Shown here: in pieces, positions 37,352 through 39,699 of the stretch
Numbering within the stretch: position 1 is the first letter of the stretch
Layout of the letters: each line of letters starts with the position of its first letter
DNA from: Sporosarcina sp. P13
GTDB taxonomy: Bacteria > Bacillota > Bacilli > Bacillales_A > Planococcaceae
DNA: 39,699 bases
Direction: 5' to 3'
Assembly (NCBI RefSeq): GCF_002743055.1
Contig: NZ_PDYM01000030.1
Span: 1 to 39,699, forward strand
Translations under genes and position numbers: made by a program
The notes under the pieces: model-generated
Databases searched by the model: none
Told to the model about the DNA's origin: nothing
What the model saw: only the letters and a program-made list of their open reading frames with translations

Positions 37352-37436
37352 GGCGCCTTACAAGCGGTAGGCGGAGCAATGAGACAGAGAGGCGGTCTTC
37401 CTTTCTGGCTCATTGCGGGAGCCATCCGCCAGCGCC
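37352..37436 (-). repeat. Inverted hairpin element B3
   Basis: GGCGC to GCGCC core with GGCGGA/TCCGCC as the second helix and GCAATGAG/CTCATTGC as the inner helix. A 103-base linker (37249-37351) joins it to A4, making an A-linker-B composite. Confidence 0.85.
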
Positions 37437-37597
37437 GAAGTGAGTACAGTGATGAATCATTTCGCTACATACATAAGCAAATTGAAGTGTCTAGAAGTTA
37501 CTGAATACCTTACTAGACTTTAAAGATAATGTTGTATCGTCATTCGATTTTCTACTGTTATTGTAGTTAGAGAGGATCAGCTTCCTATCACTGCTTC

Positions 37598-37686
37598 GGC
37601 ACGTGGGGGATTGCCTCCCGCCAGGAGCCAACTAGCAAAGGGCTCGCTAGTTGTCTCCTGGCTTCGGCCGACCCCGCAGTTGTGCC
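37598..37686 (+). repeat. Forward hairpin element A5
   Basis: GGCAC to GTGCC core. The inner arms read CCAGGAG with CTCCTGG, one base pair changed on both sides relative to A3 and A4. The 103-base linker after it (37687-37789) differs by a single base from the linker after A4, so the A4-B3 composite has been duplicated with a 438-base period. Confidence 0.85.
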
Positions 37687-37789
37687 TACGCTTTTTGAGT
37701 ACAAGGTAGTTTTGGTGCGCTTTGGAACTTACCGAATATCACTTTTCGACTTCAATGTACTAGGCAAATAATGCTACTTAAAAAACGAA

Positions 37790-37830
37790 GGCGCCTTTCT
37801 GGCTCATTGCGGGAGCCATCCGCCAGCGCC
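37790..37830 (-). repeat. Truncated inverted hairpin element B4
   Basis: Same ends as B3 but 44 bases are missing. The deletion runs between two CCTT sequences (in B3 at 37356-37359 and 37400-37403), leaving only the right arm and loss of the hairpin. Confidence 0.85.
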
Positions 37831-37931
37831 GAAGTGAGTACAATGAAGAATCACTTCGCTACATACAGAAGCGGATTGAAGTGTCTAGAACTTACTAAAT
37901 CCCTTGGTATTGTAGCTAGCGAAGTTCGCGC

Positions 37932-37968
37932 AAAAAAAGCCATTCCCTGCACAAGTGGAGGGAATGAC
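37932..37968 (-). terminator. Terminator of the HEAT-repeat gene
   Basis: On the minus strand GTCATTCCCT pairs with AGGGAATGGC (plus 37939-37948 with 37959-37968), followed by seven T residues (plus 37932-37938). Confidence 0.85.
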
Positions 37969-37996
37969 TATGCTTCATAAATTGCAAAACTACTGA

Positions 37997-38425
37997 TTAC
38001 AGTTTTGCCCAACGTTCCTCTAACCAGTTCATAAATTCTACACCTTTGTCGCCTTCATACGCATCAAAGACATCTAGACGCATACGTTTTAGTTTATCCG
38101 CAAAGTCTGCCACAGTATGGTCCTTCGGCAAGCTCTTTTTCACGCGAAGGAAGATCTTGTTTGTGTTTTTGATAATATCAAAACGTGCAGGTGATGGCTT
38201 CTCTACGTCCTCGCCAAACGCCACAAGTGCTTCATAGGCCGCTAATTGTACCTGATGGACAGTATCATGCTGCATACGATTTTTTAATAAATCTATGACT
38301 TTGTCATGTTGATAAGCAGATAATATTTTGACGGCTTCTAAACGCTCTCGCCAGCTAGACGTATAATTGGCCTGTTTTTTTAATGTTTCATACTGCTCTG
38401 GTAATGCTGTTTCAAACTGTTTCAA
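37997..38425 (-). CDS. HEAT-repeat-like small protein of unknown function
   Basis: 142 residues from TTG 38425, eight bases after AGAGGTG; a longer in-frame version from 38584 adds a non-homologous leader. The segment SSWRERLEAVKILSAYQHDKVIDLLKNRM and the following QVQLAAYEALVAFGE block (written in pieces: WRERLEAVKIL, DKVIDLLKNRM, VQLAAYEALVAFGE) show two helical-pair repeats of HEAT/PBS type, followed by a charged helical tail ending in NWLEERWAKL. No signal or membrane segment. Similar HEAT proteins occur in Bacillales without a defined role. It stands alone between hairpin repeats, with its own promoter and terminator. Confidence 0.75.
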   Translation of the reverse strand: MKQFETALPEQYETLKKQANYTSSWRERLEAVKILSAYQHDKVIDLLKNRMQHDTVHQVQLAAYEALVAFGEDVEKPSPARFDIIKNTNKIFLRVKKSLPKDHTVADFADKLKRMRLDVFDAYEGDKGVEFMNWLEERWAKL

Positions 38426-38482
38426 GTAATTGCACCTCTTTTTTATACTAAAGAAAAAATGGATTCTTCTTCTGCTTTTCTT

Positions 38483-38520
38483 ATTATACGTTGTCTGGGT
38501 GAAAATAGCGATGAATCGCT
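38483..38520 (-). promoter_or_regulatory. Promoter and inverted-repeat operator candidate of the HEAT gene
   Basis: A perfect TATAAT on the minus strand (complement of 38483-38488) lies about 60 bases before the start codon. At the -35 position sits the inverted repeat AGCGAT-GA-ATCGCT (38507-38520), which could be a repressor or activator site; the -35 itself (TCGCTA) is poor. Confidence 0.35.
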
Positions 38521-38660
38521 GGTGAGGATATATAGAGAAAGTAGAAAACAAAACTAAAGAAGTATGAATTCCCGTTCTAAGCAATTAGGTAATGTCGTAT
38601 CGTCATTCGATTTTCTACTGGTATTGTAGCTGGAGAGGGTCAGCTTGCTATCATCGCTGC

Positions 38661-38749
38661 GGCACGTGGGGGATTGCCTCCCGCCAGGAGCCAACAAGCG
38701 GAGTGCGCGCTAGTTGTCTCCTAGCTTCGGCCGACCCCGCAGTTGTGCC
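38661..38749 (+). repeat. Forward hairpin element A6
   Basis: GGCAC to GTGCC core with arms CCAGGAG and CTCCTAG; the CAACAAGCG arm has one change against CGCTAGTTG. The 70 bases before it closely match those before A5, so the repeat unit is longer than the hairpin. Confidence 0.8.
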
Positions 38750-38853
38750 TCCGCTTTTTGAGTACAGAATAGTTTTAGTAGGTTTTGTTACATAGTAAAA
38801 TTCACTTTTAGACTTTAAAGTACTATGATACTTACCTTTCCATATCAAACGAA

Positions 38854-38938
38854 AGCGCCTTACAAGCGGTAGGCGTAGCAATAAGACGGATAGGCGTACT
38901 TCCTATCTGGCTTATTGTGGGAGCCATCCGCCAGCGCC
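38854..38938 (-). repeat. Inverted hairpin element B5
   Basis: AGCGC to GCGCC core. The inner helix reads CAATAAG with CTTATTG where other B copies have CAATGAG with CTCATTG, a compensated change. The loop is 7 bases, as in the other copies. Confidence 0.8.
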
Positions 38939-39053
38939 GAAGTGAGTACAATGACGAATTACTTCTCTATATACAGAAATGTATTGAAGTGTCTAGAACT
39001 TTCTAAATCCCTTGGTATTGTAGCTAGAGAGGGTCAGCTTTCTATCATGCTTC

Positions 39054-39099
39054 GGCATATGGGGGATTGTCTGCTGGCTTCGGTCGCCCTGCTGTTGCC
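39054..39099 (+). repeat. Degenerate forward hairpin element A7
   Basis: GGCAT, GGGGGATTG and the right end CTGGCTTCGGTCG are recognisable, but the central stem is gone, apparently by deletion between two TTG sequences. Like B4, the change removes the hairpin. Confidence 0.6.
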
Positions 39100-39363
39100 A
39101 GTGCTGCATATCGTAGTGGTGAAAATTTATAAAGTGAAAGCTATAACAAAGAGACTTTCTATAGGGGATGAACTAAAAGAAAAGATCATAAATCATAGCG
39201 AAAGAATTTGAATATTATGGAGGTTATTGGAAAGGTAAAATGCTATTATTGAGTGAAGTGAGAAATAGTGGATGTTAAGCAAATGGGCCAGATAATCGAT
39301 TAACACTTAGCAAATGAATGGTATTATAATTTAAATAAATATTGAGTTATTTGGAGTTAGAAG

Positions 39364-39507
39364 ATGAAAAAGAAAAAAGAAAGAAAGAAAGGCTTTTTTA
39401 AAGAAATCCTAATTGAACTTAGGGAAACAATCTTATCTGAAGTGGCCTGGAACATCTTAATGTTTATACCGAGAATGCTGCTACGCTTAATAAAGAGCAT
39501 TTGGTGA
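39364..39507 (+). CDS. 47-residue basic, amphipathic small protein
   Basis: ATG 39364 lies seven bases after GGAG and opens a 47-codon frame: a strongly basic start (MKKKKERKKGFF), then KEILIELRETILSEVAW and a hydrophobic end NILMFIPRMLLRLIKSIW. A perfect TATAAT at 39335-39340 could be its -10. The end looks like a membrane-associated helix. I recognise no named family. Codon pattern, ribosome site and isolated position make it a plausible real gene. Confidence 0.55.
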   Translation: MKKKKERKKGFFKEILIELRETILSEVAWNILMFIPRMLLRLIKSIW

Positions 39508-39611
39508 ATGGTTAGTCAAAATAAAGCTAACGAGTGCGTTTAGTTCAATAACCATCTTCAACAATCGGGCGCGATTGCGTTACATGATTTATTCGTAGTC
39601 ACTTAGTTGAT

Positions 39612-39699
39612 CGGAGCGGAAGCCGGCGACTCCGGGAGGATCAGCGGGACAGGTGAAACACCTAGCGAGCGAAGCGAGGAGTGTGGTTCACCGCCCGCC
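39612..39699 (+). repeat. Partial GC-rich dispersed repeat at the window edge
   Basis: GGAGCGGAAGCCGGCGACTC, then an AGGTG/CACCT hairpin and GCGAGCGAAGCGAGGAG, all unlike the AT-rich flank. This sequence style is a common dispersed intergenic repeat in Sporosarcina and related Bacillales. It is cut by the end of the window, so its full length is unknown. Confidence 0.6.

Noticed and set aside
93..39099. CRISPR array
   Set aside because: Repeats are long, in both orientations, irregularly spaced and without unique spacers or cas genes.

Overview
The window looks like part of the chromosome of an endospore-forming Bacillales bacterium, most likely of the Sporosarcina/Planococcaceae type. The sporulation genes spo0A and spoIVB, the bacilliredoxin BrxB, the stressosome peptide Prli42 and a gene order closely matching the Bacillus subtilis nusB-to-rnz region support the order. 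The genus is an inference from overall protein character and repeats, not a proven identification.

Layout. (1) 1-1000: no convincing gene, but four copies of a strongly structured hairpin repeat. (2) 1072-12314: a conserved housekeeping and sporulation block, nusB, folD, xseA, xseB, ispA, dxs, tlyA, ahrC/argR, recN, spoIVB, spo0A. It covers antitermination, C1 folate metabolism, exonuclease VII, isoprenoid precursors, rRNA methylation, arginine control, DNA repair and sporulation. (3) 12637-20051: a glycerophosphodiesterase, a DUF2627 membrane protein and the branched-chain keto acid dehydrogenase operon bcd-lpdV-bkdAA-bkdAB-bkdB. (4) 20105-24403: an accessory insert between bkdB and brxB compared with B. 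subtilis, holding a molybdopterin oxidoreductase (minus strand), a complete SAM (S-box) riboswitch with terminator and antiterminator, an MFS transporter and msrA. (5) 24945-32940: the methylmalonyl-CoA route, mutA-mutB-meaB and mce-mmdA, interrupted by brxB, a triple structured repeat and the 31-residue Prli42 gene. (6) 32962-36850: an M20 peptidase, a CheW-like protein, DNA polymerase IV and RNase Z. (7) 36851-39699: eight more copies of the hairpin repeat, an isolated HEAT-repeat gene, a 47-residue small protein and the start of another repeat.

How the genes fit together. Leucine dehydrogenase and the BKD complex turn branched-chain amino acids into acyl-CoAs for branched fatty acids. Valine and isoleucine carbon can continue to propionyl-CoA, which the carboxyltransferase, epimerase, mutase and its G-protein chaperone would take to succinyl-CoA. 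The ptb and buk genes found in the B. subtilis bkd operon are absent here, so acyl-CoA is probably not cashed out through acyl phosphates at this locus.

The most unusual material is non-coding. Twelve copies of one hairpin element lie in both orientations and sit only at the two ends of the window. Their paired arms change together between copies and they keep one conserved internal mismatch. A second repeat family at 30380-30710 keeps its outer helices while its inner helix is exchanged. Both suggest selection on RNA or single-stranded DNA structure. A third point of interest is an S-box-controlled transporter of the polyol-permease type.
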